From Membranipora membranacea (Eukaryota; Bryozoa; Gymnolaemata; Cheilostomatida; Membraniporidae): a stretch of 64,000 nt of DNA. Below, piece by piece: positions 1 to 15,000 of this stretch. The position numbers were made by a program, and so were the translations under genes. Below the pieces are notes generated by a model. That model had not been told where the DNA came from and searched no databases. It saw nothing but the letters and a program-made list of their open reading frames with translations. Numbering within the stretch: position 1 is the first letter of the stretch; each line of letters opens with the position of its first letter. The DNA is taken from the NCBI GenBank assembly GCA_914767715.1, contig OU612065.1:23064001-23128000 (forward strand). The letters run 5' to 3'.

Positions 1-3000
1 AAAAATAGATTTGCTTTTAACTCACCTCATGAGGAGGAGCAACTCCTGCTTATCTCGAATCTGCAAACCGTTTGGCTCTGTGGCTTTTCATTCTCCGTCA
101 GCGCCCGTTTTAATTAGGGTCACTTTTGCTAAAAACAAACATGCCATACGCCACCGTTCAAAAATAAAAACTCTGTCGAATCTTTATCAAACTCCGACCA
201 GTTCAAGCTCTTATCGGCCTTACTCTAAATCCAGAATATTGGAATCATCGGGTTAATAGGGGAGTAATTAAGCTGACTTTAAATTTGCAAAGTTATACCA
301 AGGGTGGGTATCACGCTTTTTTTTCGCTCGGATCAAAAAATAGATTTGCTTTTAACTCACCTCATGAGGAGGAGCAACTCCCGCTTATCTCGAATCTGCA
401 AACCGTTTGGCTCTGTGGCTTTTCATTCTCCGTCAGCGCCCGTTTTAATTAGGGTCACTTTTGCTAAAAAAAAACATGCCATACGCCACCGTTCAAAAAT
501 AAAAACTCTGTCGAATCTTTATCAAACTCCGACCAGTTCAAGCTCTTATCGGCCTTACTCTAAATCCAGAATATTGGAATCATCGGGTTAATAGGGGGGT
601 AATTAAGCTGACTTTAAATTTGCAAAATTATACCAAGGGTGGGTATCACGCTTTTTCTTCGCTCGGATCAAAAAATAGATTTGCTTTTAACTCACCTCAT
701 GAGGAGGAGCAACTCCTGCTTATCTCGAATCTGCAAACCGTTTGGCTCTGTGGCTTTTCATTCTCCGTCAGCGCCCGTTTTAATTAGGGTCACTTTTGCT
801 AAAAAAAAACATGCCATACGCCACCGTTCAAAAATAAAAACTCTGTCGAATCTTTATCAAACTCCGACCAGTTCAAGCTCTTATCGGCCTTACTCTAAAT
901 CCAGAATATTGGAATCATCGGGTTAATAGGGGAGTAATTAAGCTGACTTTAAATTTGCAAAATTATACCAAGGGTGGGTATCACGCTTTTTTTTCGCTCG
1001 GATCAAAAAATAGATTTGATTTTAACTCACCTCATGAGGAGGAGCAACTCCTGCTTATCTCGAATCTGCAAACCGTTTGGCTCTGTGGCTTTTCATTCTC
1101 CGTCAGCGCCCGTTTTAATTAGGGTCACTTTTGCTAAAAAAAAACATGCCATACGCCACCGTTCAAAAATAAAAACTCTGTCGAATCTTTATCAAACTCC
1201 GACCAGTTCAAGCTCTTATCGGCCTTACTCTAAATCCAGAATATTGGAATCATCGGGTTAATAGGGGGGTAATTAAGCTGACTTTAAATTTGCAAAATTA
1301 TACCAAGGGTGGGTATCACGCTTTTTCTTCGCTCGGATCAAAAAATAGATTTGCTTTTAACTCACCTCATGAGGAGGAGCAACTCCTGCTTATCTCGAAT
1401 CTGCAAACCGTTTGGCTCTGTGGCTTTTCATTCTCCGTCAGCGCCCGTTTTAATTAGGGTCACTTTTGCTAAAAAAAAACATGCCATACGCCACCGTTCA
1501 AAAATAAAAACTCTGTCGAATCTTTATCAAACTCCGACCAGTTCAAGCTCTTATCGGCCTTACTCTAAATCCAGAATATTGGAATCATCGGGTTAATAGG
1601 GGAGTAATTAAGCTGACTTTAAATTTGCAAAGTTATACCAAGGGTGGGTATCACGCTTTTTTTTCGCTCGGATCAAAAAATAGATTTGCTTTTAACTCAC
1701 CTCATGAGGAGGAGCAACTCCCGCTTATCTCGAATCTGCAAACCGTTTGGCTCTGTGGCTTTTCATTCTCCGTCAGCGCCCGTTTTAATTAGGGTCACTT
1801 TTGCTAAAAAAAAACATGCCATACGCCACCGTTCAAAAATAAAAACTCTGTCGAATCTTTATCAAACTCCGACCAGTTCAAGCTCTTATCGGCCTTACTC
1901 TAAATCCAGAATATTGGAATCATCGGGTTAATAGGGGGGTAATTAAGCTGACTTTAAATTTGCAAAATTATACCAAGGGTGGGTATCACGCTTTTTATTC
2001 GCTCGGATCAAAAAATAGATTTGCTTTTAACTCACCTCATGAGGAGGAGCAACTCCTGCTTATCTCGAATCTGCAAACCGTTTGGCTCTGTGGCTTTTCA
2101 TTCTCCGTCAGCGCCCGTTTTAATTAGGGTCACTTTTGCTAAAAAAAAACATGCCATACGCCACCGTTCAAAAATAAAAACTCTGTCGAATCTTTATCAA
2201 ACTCCGACCAGTTCAAGCTCTTATCGGCCTTACTCTAAATCCAGAATATTGGAATCATCGGGTTAATAGGGGAGTAATTAAGCTGACTTTAAATTTGCAA
2301 AGTTATACCAAGGGTGGGTATCACGCTTTTTTTTCGCTCGGATCAAAAAATAGATTTGATTTTAACTCACCTCATGAGGAGGAGCAACTCCTGCTTATCT
2401 CGAATCTGCAAACCGTTTGGCTCTGTGGCTTTTCATTCTCCGTCAGCGCCCGTTTTAATTAGGGTCACTTTTGCTAAAAAAAAACATGCCATACGCCACC
2501 GTTCAAAAATAAAAACTCTGTCGAATCTTTATCAAACTCCGACCAGTTCAAGCTCTTATCGGCCTTACTCTAAATCCAGAATATTGGAATCATCGGGTTA
2601 ATAGGGGGGTAATTAAGCTGACTTTAAATTTGCAAAATTATACCAAGGGTGGGTATCACGCTTTTTCTTCGCTCGGATCAAAAAATAGATTTGCTTTTAA
2701 CTCACCTCATGAGGAGGAGCAACTCCTGCTTATCTCGAATCTGCAAACCGTTTGGCTCTGTGGCTTTTCATTCTCCGTCAGCGCCCGTTTTAATTAGGGT
2801 CACTTTTGCTAAAAAAAAACATGCCATACGCCACCGTTCAAAAATAAAAACTCTGTCGAATCTTTATCAAACTCCGACCAGTTCAAGCTCTTATCGGCCT
2901 TACTCTAAATCCAGAATATTGGAATCATCGGGTTAATAGGGGAGTAATTAAGCTGACTTTAAATTTGCAAAGTTATACCAAGGGTGGGTATCACGCTTTT

Positions 3001-6000
3001 TTTTCGCTCGGATCAAAAAATAGATTTGCTTTTAACTCACCTCATGAGGAGGAGCAACTCCCGCTTATCTCGAATCTGCAAACCGTTTGGCTCTGTGGCT
3101 TTTCATTCTCCGTCAGCGCCCGTTTTAATTAGGGTCACTTTTGCTAAAAAAAAACATGCCATACGCCACCGTTCAAAAATAAAAACTCTGTCGAATCTTT
3201 ATCAAACTCCGACCAGTTCAAGCTCTTATCGGCCTTACTCTAAATCCAGAATATTGGAATCATCGGGTTAATAGGGGGGTAATTAAGCTGACTTTAAATT
3301 TGCAAAATTATACCAAGGGTGGGTATCACGCTTTTTCTTCGCTCGGATCAAAAAATAGATTTGCTTTTAACTCACCTCATGAGGAGGAGCAACTCCTGCT
3401 TATCTCGAATCTGCAAACCGTTTGGCTCTGTGGCTTTTCATTCTCCGTCAGCGCCCGTTTTAATTAGGGTCACTTTTGCTAAAAAAAAACATGCCATACG
3501 CCACCGTTCAAAAATAAAAACTCTGTCGAATCTTTATCAAACTCCGACCAGTTCAAGCTCTTATCGGCCTTACTCTAAATCCAGAATATTGGAATCATCG
3601 GGTTAATAGGGGGGTAATTAAGCTGACTTTAAATTTGCAAAATTATACCAAGGGTGGGTATCACGCTTTTTTTTCGCTCGGATCAAAAAATAGATTTGAT
3701 TTTAACTCACCTCATGAGGAGGAGCAACTCCTGCTTATCTCGAATCTGCAAACCGTTTGGCTCTGTGGCTTTTCATTCTCCGTCAGCGCCCGTTTTAATT
3801 AGGGTCACTTTTGCTAAAAAAAAACATGCCATACGCCACCGTTCAAAAATAAAAACTCTGTCGAATCTTTATCAAACTCCGACCAGTTCAAGCTCTTATC
3901 GGCCTTACTCTAAATCCAGAATATTGGAATCATCGGGTTAATAGGGGGGTAATTAAGCTGACTTTAAATTTGCAAAATTATACCAAGGGTGGGTATCACG
4001 CTTTTTCTTCGCTCGGATCAAAAAATAGATTTGCTTTTAACTCACCTCATGAGGAGGAGCAACTCCTGCTTATCTCGAATCTGCAAACCGTTTGGCTCTG
4101 TGGCTTTTCATTCTCCGTCAGCGCCCGTTTTAATTAGGGTCACTTTTGCTAAAAAAAAACATGCCATACGCCACCGTTCAAAAATAAAAACTCTGTCGAA
4201 TCTTTATCAAACTCCGACCAGTTCAAGCTCTTATCGGCCTTACTCTAAATCCAGAATATTGGAATCATCGGGTTAATAGGGGAGTAATTAAGCTGACTTT
4301 AAATTTGCAAAGTTATACCAAGGGTGGGTATCACGCTTTTTTTTCGCTCGGATCAAAAAATAGATTTGCTTTTAACTCACCTCATGAGGAGGAGCAACTC
4401 CCGCTTATCTCGAATCTGCAAACCGTTTGGCTCTGTGGCTTTTCATTCTCCGTCAGCGCCCGTTTTAATTAGGGTCACTTTTGCTAAAAAAAAACATGCC
4501 ATACGCCACCGTTCAAAAATAAAAACTCTGTCGAATCTTTATCAAACTCCGACCAGTTCAAGCTCTTATCGGCCTTACTCTAAATCCAGAATATTGGAAT
4601 CATCGGGTTAATAGGGGGGTAATTAAGCTGACTTTAAATTTGCAAAATTATACCAAGGGTGGGTATCACGCTTTTTCTTCGCTCGGATCAAAAAATAGAT
4701 TTGCTTTTAACTCACCTCATGAGGAGGAGCAACTCCTGCTTATCTCGAATCTGCAAACCGTTTGGCTCTGTGGCTTTTCATTCTCCGTCAGCGCCCGTTT
4801 TAATTAGGGTCACTTTTGCTAAAAAAAAACATGCCATACGCCACCGTTCAAAAATAAAAACTCTGTCGAATCTTTATCAAACTCCGACCAGTTCAAGCTC
4901 TTATCGGCCTTACTCTAAATCCAGAATATTGGAATCATCGGGTTAATAGGGGAGTAATTAAGCTGACTTTAAATTTGCAAAGTTATACCAAGGGTGGGTA
5001 TCACGCTTTTTTTTCGCTCGGATCAAAAAATAGATTTGCTTTTAACTCACATCATGAGGAGGAGCAACTCCTGCTTATCTCGAATCTGCAAACCGTTTGG
5101 CTCTGTGGCTTTTCATTCTCCGTCAGCGCCCGTTTTAATTAGGGTCACTTTTGCTAAAAAAAAACATGCCATACGCCACCGTTCAAAAATAAAAACTCTG
5201 TCGAATCTTTATCAAACTCCGACCAGTTCAAGCTCTTATCGGCCTTACTCTAAATCCAGAATATTGGAATCATCGGGTTTATAGGGGGGGTAATTTAGCT
5301 GACTTTAAATTTGCAAAATTATACCAAGGGTGGGTATCACGCTTTTTTTTCGCCCGGATCAAAAAATAGATTTGCTTTTAACTCACCTCATGAGGAGGAG
5401 CAACTCCTGCTTATCTCGAATCTGCAAACCGTTTGGCTCTGTGGCTTTTCATTCTCCGTCAGCGCCCGTTTTAATTAGGGTCACTTTTGCTAAAAAAAAA
5501 CATGCCATACGCCACCGTTCAAAAATAAAAACTCTGTCGAATCTTTATCAAACTCCGACCAGTTCAAGCTCTTATCGGCCTTTCTCTAAATCCAGAATAT
5601 TGGAATCATCGGGTTAATAGGGGGGTAATTAAGCTGACTTTAAATTTGCAAAATTATACCAAGGGTGGGTATCACGCTTTTTCTTCGCTCGGATCAAAAA
5701 ATAGATTTGCTTTTAACTCACCTCATGAGGAGGAGCAACTCCTGCTTATCTCGAATCTGCAAACCGTTTGGCTCTGTGGCTTTTCATTCTCCGTCAGCGC
5801 CCGTTTTAATAAGGGTCACTTTTGCTAAAAAAAAACATGCCATACGCCACCGTTCAAAAATAAAAACTCTGTCGAATCTTTATCAAACTCCGACCAGTTC
5901 AAGCTCTTATCGGCCTTACTCTAAATCCAGAATATTGGAATCATCGGGTTAATAGGGGGGTAATTAAGCTGACTTTAAATTTGCAAAATTATACCAAGGG

Positions 6001-9000
6001 TGGGTATCACGCTTTTTTTTCGCTCGGATCAAAAAATAGATTTGCTTTTAACTCACCTCATGAGGAGGAGCAACTCCTGCTTATCTCGAATCTGCAAACC
6101 GTTTGGCTCTGTGGCTTTTCATTCTCCGTCAGCGCCCGTTTTAATTAGGGTCACTTTTGCTAAAAAACAACATGCCATACGCCACCGTTCAAAAATAAAA
6201 ACTCTGTCGAATCTTTATCAAACTCCGACCAGTTCAAGCTCTTATCGGCCTTACTCTAAATCCAGAATATTGGAATCATCGGGTTAATAGGGGAGTAATT
6301 AAGCTGACTTTAAATTTGCAAAGTTATACCAAGGGTGGGTATCACGCTTTTTTTTTCGCTCGGATCAAAAAATAGATTTGCTTTTAACTCACCTCATGAG
6401 GAGGAGCAACTCCCGCTTATCTCGAATCTGCAAACCGTTTGGCTCTGTGGCTTTTCATTCTCCGTCAGCGCCCGTTTTAATTAGGGTCACTTTTGCTAAA
6501 AAAAAACATGCCATACGCCACCGTTCAAAAATAAAAACTCTGTCGAATCTTTATCAAACTCCGACCAGTTCAAGCTCTTATCGGCCTTACTCTAAATCCA
6601 GAATATTGGAATCATCGGGTTAATAGGGGAGTAATTAAGCTGACTTTAAATTTGCAAAGTTATACCAAGGGTGGGTATCACGCTTTTTTTTCGCTCGGAT
6701 CAAAAAATAGATTTGCTTTTAACTCACATCATGAGGAGGAGCAACTCCTGCTTATCTCGAATCTGCAAACCGTTTGGCTCTGTGGCTTTTCATTCTCCGT
6801 CAGCGCCCGTTTTAATTAGGGTCACTTTTGCTAAAAAAAAACATGCCATACGCCACCGTTCAAAAATAAAAACTCTGTCGAATCTTTATCAAACTCCGAC
6901 CAGTTCAAGCTCTTATCGGCCTTACTCTAAATCCAGAATATTGGAATCATCGGGTTAATAGGGGGGGTAATTAAGCTGACTTTAAATTTGCAAAATTATA
7001 CCAAGGGTGGGTATCACGCTTTTTTTTCGCCCGGATCAAAAAATAGATTTGCTTTTAACTCACCTCATGAGGAGGAGCAACTCCTGCTTATCTCGAATCT
7101 GCAAACCGTTTGGCTCTGTGGCTTTTCATTCTCCGTCAGCGCCCGTTTTAATTAGGGTCACTTTTGCTAAAAAAAAACATGCCATACGCCACCGTTCAAA
7201 AATAAAAACTCTGTCGAATCTTTATCAAACTCCGACCAGTTCAAGCTCTTATCGGCCTTACTCTAAATCCAGAATATTGGAATCATCGGGTTAATAGGGG
7301 GGTAATTAAGCTGACTTTAAATTTGCAACATTATACCAAGGGTGGGTATCACGCTTTTTCTTCGCTCGGATCAAAAAATAGATTTGCTTTTAACTCACCT
7401 CATGAGGAGGAGCAACTCCTGCTTATCTCGAATCTGCAAACCGTTTGGCTCTGTGGCTTTTCATTCTCCGTCAGCGCCCGTTTTAATAAGGGTCACTTTT
7501 GCTAAAAAAAAACATGCCATACGCCACCGTTCAAAAATAAAAACTCTGTCGAATCTTTATCAAACTCCGACCAGTTCAAGCTCTTATCGGCCTTACTCTA
7601 AATCCAGAATATTGGAATCATCGGGTTAATAGGGGGGTAATTAAGCTGACTTTAAATTTGCAAAATTATACCAAGGGTGGGTATCACGCTTTTTTTTCGC
7701 TCGGATCAAAAAATAGATTTGATTTTAACTCACCTCATGAGGAGGAGCAACTCCTGCTTATCTCGAATCTGCAAACCGTTTGGCTCTGTGGCTCTTCATT
7801 CTCCGTCAGCGCCCGTTTTAATTAGGGTCACTTTTGCTAAAAAAAACATGCCATACGCCACCGTTCAAAAATAAAAACTCTGTCGAATCTTTATCAAACT
7901 CCGACCAGTTCAAGCTCTTATCGGCCTTACTCTAAGTCCAGAATATTGGAATCATCGGGTTAATAGGGGGGGTAATTAAGCTGACTTTAAATTTGCAAAG
8001 TTATACCAAGGGTGGGTATCACGCTTTTTTTTCGCTCGGATCAAAAAATAGATTTGCTTTTAACTCACATCATGAGGAGGAGCAACTCCTGCTTATCTCG
8101 AATCTGCAAACCGTTTGGCTCTGTGGCTTTTCATTCTCCGTCAGCGCCCGTTTTAATTAGGGTCACTTTTGCTAAAAAAAAACATGCCATACGCCACCGT
8201 TCAAAAATGAAAACTCTGTCGAATCTTTATCAAACTCCGACCAGTTCAAGCTCTTATCGGCCTTACTCTAAATCCAGAATATTGGAATCATCGGGTTAAT
8301 AGGGGGGTAATTAAGCTGACTTTAAATTTGCAAAATTATACCAAGGGTGGGTATCACGCTTTTTTTTCGCTCGGATCAAAAAATAGATTTGCTTTTAACT
8401 CACCTCATGAGGAGGAGCAACTCCTGCTTATCTCGAATCTGCAAACCGTTTGGCTCTGTGGCTTTTCATTCTCCGTCAGCGCCCGTTTTAATTAGGGTCA
8501 CTTTTGCTAAAAACAAACATGCCATACGCCACCGTTCAAAAATAAAAACTCTGTCGAATCTTTATCAAACTCCGACCAGTTCAAGCTCTTATCGGCCTTA
8601 CTCTAAATCCAGAATATTGGAATCATCGGGTTAATAGGGGAGTAATTAAGCTGACTTTAAATTTGCAAAGTTATACCAAGGGTGGGTATCACGCTTTTTT
8701 TTCGCTCGGATCAAAAAATAGATTTGCTTTTAACTCACCTCATGAGGAGGAGCAACTCCCGCTTATCTCGAATCTGCAAACCGTTTGGCTCTGTGGCTTT
8801 TCATTCTCCGTCAGCGCCCGTTTTAATTAGGGTCACTTTTGCTAAAAAAAAACATGCCATACGCCACCGTTCAAAAATAAAAACTCTGTCGAATCTTTAT
8901 CAAACTCCGACCAGTTCAAGCTCTTATCGGCCTTACTCTAAATCCAGAATATTGGAATCATCGGGTTAATAGGGGGGTAATTAAGCTGACTTTAAATTTG

Positions 9001-12000
9001 CAAAATTATACCAAGGGTGGGTATCACGCTTTTTCTTCGCTCGGATCAAAAAATAGATTTGCTTTTAACTCACCTCATGAGGAGGAGCAACTCCTGCTTA
9101 TCTCGAATCTGCAAACCGTTTGGCTCTGTGGCTTTTCATTCTCCGTCAGCGCCCGTTTTAATTAGGGTCACTTTTGCTAAAAAAAAACATGCCATACGCC
9201 ACCGTTCAAAAATAAAAACTCTGTCGAATCTTTATCAAACTCCGACCAGTTCAAGCTCTTATCGGCCTTACTCTAAATCCAGAATATTGGAATCATCGGG
9301 TTAATAGGGGAGTAATTAAGCTGACTTTAAATTTGCAAAATTATACCAAGGGTGGGTATCACGCTTTTTTTTCGCTCGGATCAAAAAATAGATTTGATTT
9401 TAACTCACCTCATGAGGAGGAGCAACTCCTGCTTATCTCGAATCTGCAAACCGTTTGGCTCTGTGGCTTTTCATTCTCCGTCAGCGCCCGTTTTAATTAG
9501 GGTCACTTTTGCTAAAAAAAAACATGCCATACGCCACCGTTCAAAAATAAAAACTCTGTCGAATCTTTATCAAACTCCGACCAGTTCAAGCTCTTATCGG
9601 CCTTACTCTAAATCCAGAATATTGGAATCATCGGGTTAATAGGGGGGTAATTAAGCTGACTTTAAATTTGCAAAATTATACCAAGGGTGGGTATCACGCT
9701 TTTTCTTCGCTCGGATCAAAAAATAGATTTGCTTTTAACTCACCTCATGAGGAGGAGCAACTCCTGCTTATCTCGAATCTGCAAACCGTTTGGCTCTGTG
9801 GCTTTTCATTCTCCGTCAGCGCCCGTTTTAATTAGGGTCACTTTTGCTAAAAAAAAACATGCCATACGCCACCGTTCAAAAATAAAAACTCTGTCGAATC
9901 TTTATCAAACTCCGACCAGTTCAAGCTCTTATCGGCCTTACTCTAAATCCAGAATATTGGAATCATCGGGTTAATAGGGGAGTAATTAAGCTGACTTTAA
10001 ATTTGCAAAGTTATACCAAGGGTGGGTATCACGCTTTTTTTTCGCTCGGATCAAAAAATAGATTTGCTTTTAACTCACCTCATGAGGAGGAGCAACTCCC
10101 GCTTATCTCGAATCTGCAAACCGTTTGGCTCTGTGGCTTTTCATTCTCCGTCAGCGCCCGTTTTAATTAGGGTCACTTTTGCTAAAAAAAAACATGCCAT
10201 ACGCCACCGTTCAAAAATAAAAACTCTGTCGAATCTTTATCAAACTCCGACCAGTTCAAGCTCTTATCGGCCTTACTCTAAATCCAGAATATTGGAATCA
10301 TCGGGTTAATAGGGGGGTAATTAAGCTGACTTTAAATTTGCAAAATTATACCAAGGGTGGGTATCACGCTTTTTCTTCGCTCGGATCAAAAAATAGATTT
10401 GCTTTTAACTCACCTCATGAGGAGGAGCAACTCCTGCTTATCTCGAATCTGCAAACCGTTTGGCTCTGTGGCTTTTCATTCTCCGTCAGCGCCCGTTTTA
10501 ATTAGGGTCACTTTTGCTAAAAAAAAACATGCCATACGCCACCGTTCAAAAATAAAAACTCTGTCGAATCTTTATCAAACTCCGACCAGTTCAAGCTCTT
10601 ATCGGCCTTACTCTAAATCCAGAATATTGGAATCATCGGGTTAATAGGGGAGTAATTAAGCTGACTTTAAATTTGCAAAATTATACCAAGGGTGGGTATC
10701 ACGCTTTTTTTTCGCTCGGATCAAAAAATAGATTTGATTTTAACTCACCTCATGAGGAGGAGCAACTCCTGCTTATCTCGAATCTGCAAACCGTTTGGCT
10801 CTGTGGCTTTTCATTCTCCGTCAGCGCCCGTTTTAATTAGGGTCACTTTTGCTAAAAAAAAACATGCCATACGCCACCGTTCAAAAATAAAAACTCTGTC
10901 GAATCTTTATCAAACTCCGACCAGTTCAAGCTCTTATCGGCCTTACTCTAAATCCAGAATATTGGAATCATCGGGTTAATAGGGGGGTAATTAAGCTGAC
11001 TTTAAATTTGCAAAATTATACCAAGGGTGGGTATCACGCTTTTTCTTCGCTCGGATCAAAAAATAGATTTGCTTTTAACTCACCTCATGAGGAGGAGCAA
11101 CTCCTGCTTATCTCGAATCTGCAAACCGTTTGGCTCTGTGGCTTTTCATTCTCCGTCAGCGCCCGTTTTAATTAGGGTCACTTTTGCTAAAAAAAAACAT
11201 GCCATACGCCACCGTTCAAAAATAAAAACTCTGTCGAATCTTTATCAAACTCCGACCAGTTCAAGCTCTTATCGGCCTTACTCTAAATCCAGAATATTGG
11301 AATCATCGGGTTAATAGGGGAGTAATTAAGCTGACTTTAAATTTGCAAAGTTATACCAAGGGTGGGTATCACGCTTTTTTTTCGCTCGGATCAAAAAATA
11401 GATTTGCTTTTAACTCACCTCATGAGGAGGAGCAACTCCCGCTTATCTCGAATCTGCAAACCGTTTGGCTCTGTGGCTTTTCATTCTCCGTCAGCGCCCG
11501 TTTTAATTAGGGTCACTTTTGCTAAAAAAAAACATGCCATACGCCACCGTTCAAAAATAAAAACTCTGTCGAATCTTTATCAAACTCCGACCAGTTCAAG
11601 CTCTTATCGGCCTTACTCTAAATCCAGAATATTGGAATCATCGGGTTAATAGGGGGGTAATTAAGCTGACTTTAAATTTGCAAAATTATACCAAGGGTGG
11701 GTATCACGCTTTTTCTTCGCTCGGATCAAAAAATAGATTTGCTTTTAACTCACCTCATGAGGAGGAGCAACTCCTGCTTATCTCGAATCTGCAAACCGTT
11801 TGGCTCTGTGGCTTTTCATTCTCCGTCAGCGCCCGTTTTAATTAGGGTCACTTTTGCTAAAAAAAAACATGCCATACGCCACCGTTCAAAAATAAAAACT
11901 CTGTCGAATCTTTATCAAACTCCGACCAGTTCAAGCTCTTATCGGCCTTACTCTAAATCCAGAATATTGGAATCATCGGGTTAATAGGGGAGTAATTAAG

Positions 12001-15000
12001 CTGACTTTAAATTTGCAAAATTATACCAAGGGTGGGTATCACGCTTTTTCTTCGCTCGGATCAAAAAATAGATTTGATTTTAACTCACCTCATGAGGAGG
12101 AGCAACTCCTGCTTATCTCGAATCTGCAAACCGTTTGGCTCTGTGGCTTTTCATTCTCCGTCAGCGCCCGTTTTAATTAGGGTCACTTTTGCTAAAAAAA
12201 AACATGCCATACGCCACCGTTCAAAAATAAAAACTCTGTCGAATCTTTATCAAACTCCGACCAGTTCAAGCTCTTATCGGCCTTACTCTAAATCCAGAAT
12301 ATTGGAATCATCGGGTTAATAGGGGGGTAATTAAGCTGACTTTAAATTTGCAAAATTATACCAAGGGTGGGTATCACGCTTTTTCTTCGCTCGGATCAAA
12401 AAATAGATTTGCTTTTAACTCACCTCATGAGGAGGAGCAACTCCTGCTTATCTCGAATCTGCAAACCGTTTGGCTCTGTGGCTTTTCATTCTCCGTCAGC
12501 GCCCGTTTTAATTAGGGTCACTTTTGCTAAAAAAAAACATGCCATACGCCACCGTTCAAAAATAAAAACTCTGTCGAATCTTTATCAAACTCCGACCAGT
12601 TCAAGCTCTTATCGGCCTTACTCTAAATCCAGAATATTGGAATCATCGGGTTAATAGGGGAGTAATTAAGCTGACTTTAAATTTGCAAAGTTATACCAAG
12701 GGTGGGTATCACGCTTTTTTTTCGCTCGGATCAAAAAATAGATTTGCTTTTAACTCACCTCATGAGGAGGAGCAACTCCCGCTTATCTCGAATCTGCAAA
12801 CCGTTTGGCTCTGTGGCTTTTCATTCTCCGTCAGCGCCCGTTTTAATTAGGGTCACTTTTGCTAAAAAAAAACATGCCATACGCCACCGTTCAAAAATAA
12901 AAACTCTGTCGAATCTTTATCAAACTCCGACCAGTTCAAGCTCTTATCGGCCTTACTCTAAATCCAGAATATTGGAATCATCGGGTTAATAGGGGGGTAA
13001 TTAAGCTGACTTTAAATTTGCAAAATTATACCAAGGGTGGGTATCACGCTTTTTCTTCGCTCGGATCAAAAAATAGATTTGCTTTTAACTCACCTCATGA
13101 GGAGGAGCAACTCCTGCTTATCTCGAATCTGCAAACCGTTTGGCTCTGTGGCTTTTCATTCTCCGTCAGCGCCCGTTTTAATTAGGGTCACTTTTGCTAA
13201 AAAAAAACATGCCATACGCCACCGTTCAAAAATAAAAACTCTGTCGAATCTTTATCAAACTCCGACCAGTTCAAGCTCTTATCGGCCTTACTCTAAATCC
13301 AGAATATTGGAATCATCGGGTTAATAGGGGGGTAATTAAGCTGACTTTAAATTTGCAAAATTATACCAAGGGTGGGTATCACGCTTTTTTTTCGCTCGGA
13401 TCAAAAAATAGATTTGATTTTAACTCACCTCATGAGGAGGAGCAACTCCTGCTTATCTCGAATCTGCAAACCGTTTGGCTCTGTGGCTTTTCATTCTCCG
13501 TCAGCGCCCGTTTTAATTAGGGTCACTTTTGCTAAAAAAAAACATGCCATACGCCACCGTTCAAAAATAAAAACTCTGTCGAATCTTTATCAAACTCCGA
13601 CCAGTTCAAGCTCTTATCGGCCTTACTCTAAATCCAGAATATTGGAATCATCGGGTTAATAGGGGGGTAATTAAGCTGACTTTAAATTTGCAAAATTATA
13701 CCAAGGGTGGGTATCACGCTTTTTCTTCGCTCGGATCAAAAAATAGATTTGCTTTTAACTCACCTCATGAGGAGGAGCAACTCCTGCTTATCTCGAATCT
13801 GCAAACCGTTTGGCTCTGTGGCTTTTCATTCTCCGTCAGCGCCCGTTTTAATTAGGGTCACTTTTGCTAAAAAAAAACATGCCATACGCCACCGTTCAAA
13901 AATAAAAACTCTGTCGAATCTTTATCAAACTCCGACCAGTTCAAGCTCTTATCGGCCTTACTCTAAATCCAGAATATTGGAATCATCGGGTTAATAGGGG
14001 AGTAATTAAGCTGACTTTAAATTTGCAAAGTTATACCAAGGGTGGGTATCACGCTTTTTTTTCGCTCGGATCAAAAAATAGATTTGCTTTTAACTCACCT
14101 CATGAGGAGGAGCAACTCCCGCTTATCTCGAATCTGCAAACCGTTTGGCTCTGTGGCTTTTCATTCTCCGTCAGCGCCCGTTTTAATTAGGGTCACTTTT
14201 GCTAAAAAAAAACATGCCATACGCCACCGTTCAAAAATAAAAACTCTGTCGAATCTTTATCAAACTCCGACCAGTTCAAGCTCTTATCGGCCTTACTCTA
14301 AATCCAGAATATTGGAATCATCGGGTTAATAGGGGGGTAATTAAGCTGACTTTAAATTTGCAAAATTATACCAAGGGTGGGTATCACGCTTTTTCTTCGC
14401 TCGGATCAAAAAATAGATTTGCTTTTAACTCACCTCATGAGGAGGAGCAACTCCTGCTTATCTCGAATCTGCAAACCGTTTGGCTCTGTGGCTTTTCATT
14501 CTCCGTCAGCGCCCGTTTTAATTAGGGTCACTTTTGCTAAAAAAAAACATGCCATACGCCACCGTTCAAAAATAAAAACTCTGTCGAATCTTTATCAAAC
14601 TCCGACCAGTTCAAGCTCTTATCGGCCTTACTCTAAATCCAGAATATTGGAATCATCGGGTTAATAGGGGAGTAATTAAGCTGACTTTAAATTTGCAAAA
14701 TTATACCAAGGGTGGGTATCACGCTTTTTTTTCGCTCGGATCAAAAAATAGATTTGATTTTAACTCACCTCATGAGGAGGAGCAACTCCTGCTTATCTCG
14801 AATCTGCAAACCGTTTGGCTCTGTGGCTTTTCATTCTCCGTCAGCGCCCGTTTTAATTAGGGTCACTTTTGCTAAAAAAAAACATGCCATACGCCACCGT
14901 TCAAAAATAAAAACTCTGTCGAATCTTTATCAAACTCCGACCAGTTCAAGCTCTTATCGGCCTTACTCTAAATCCAGAATATTGGAATCATCGGGTTAAT

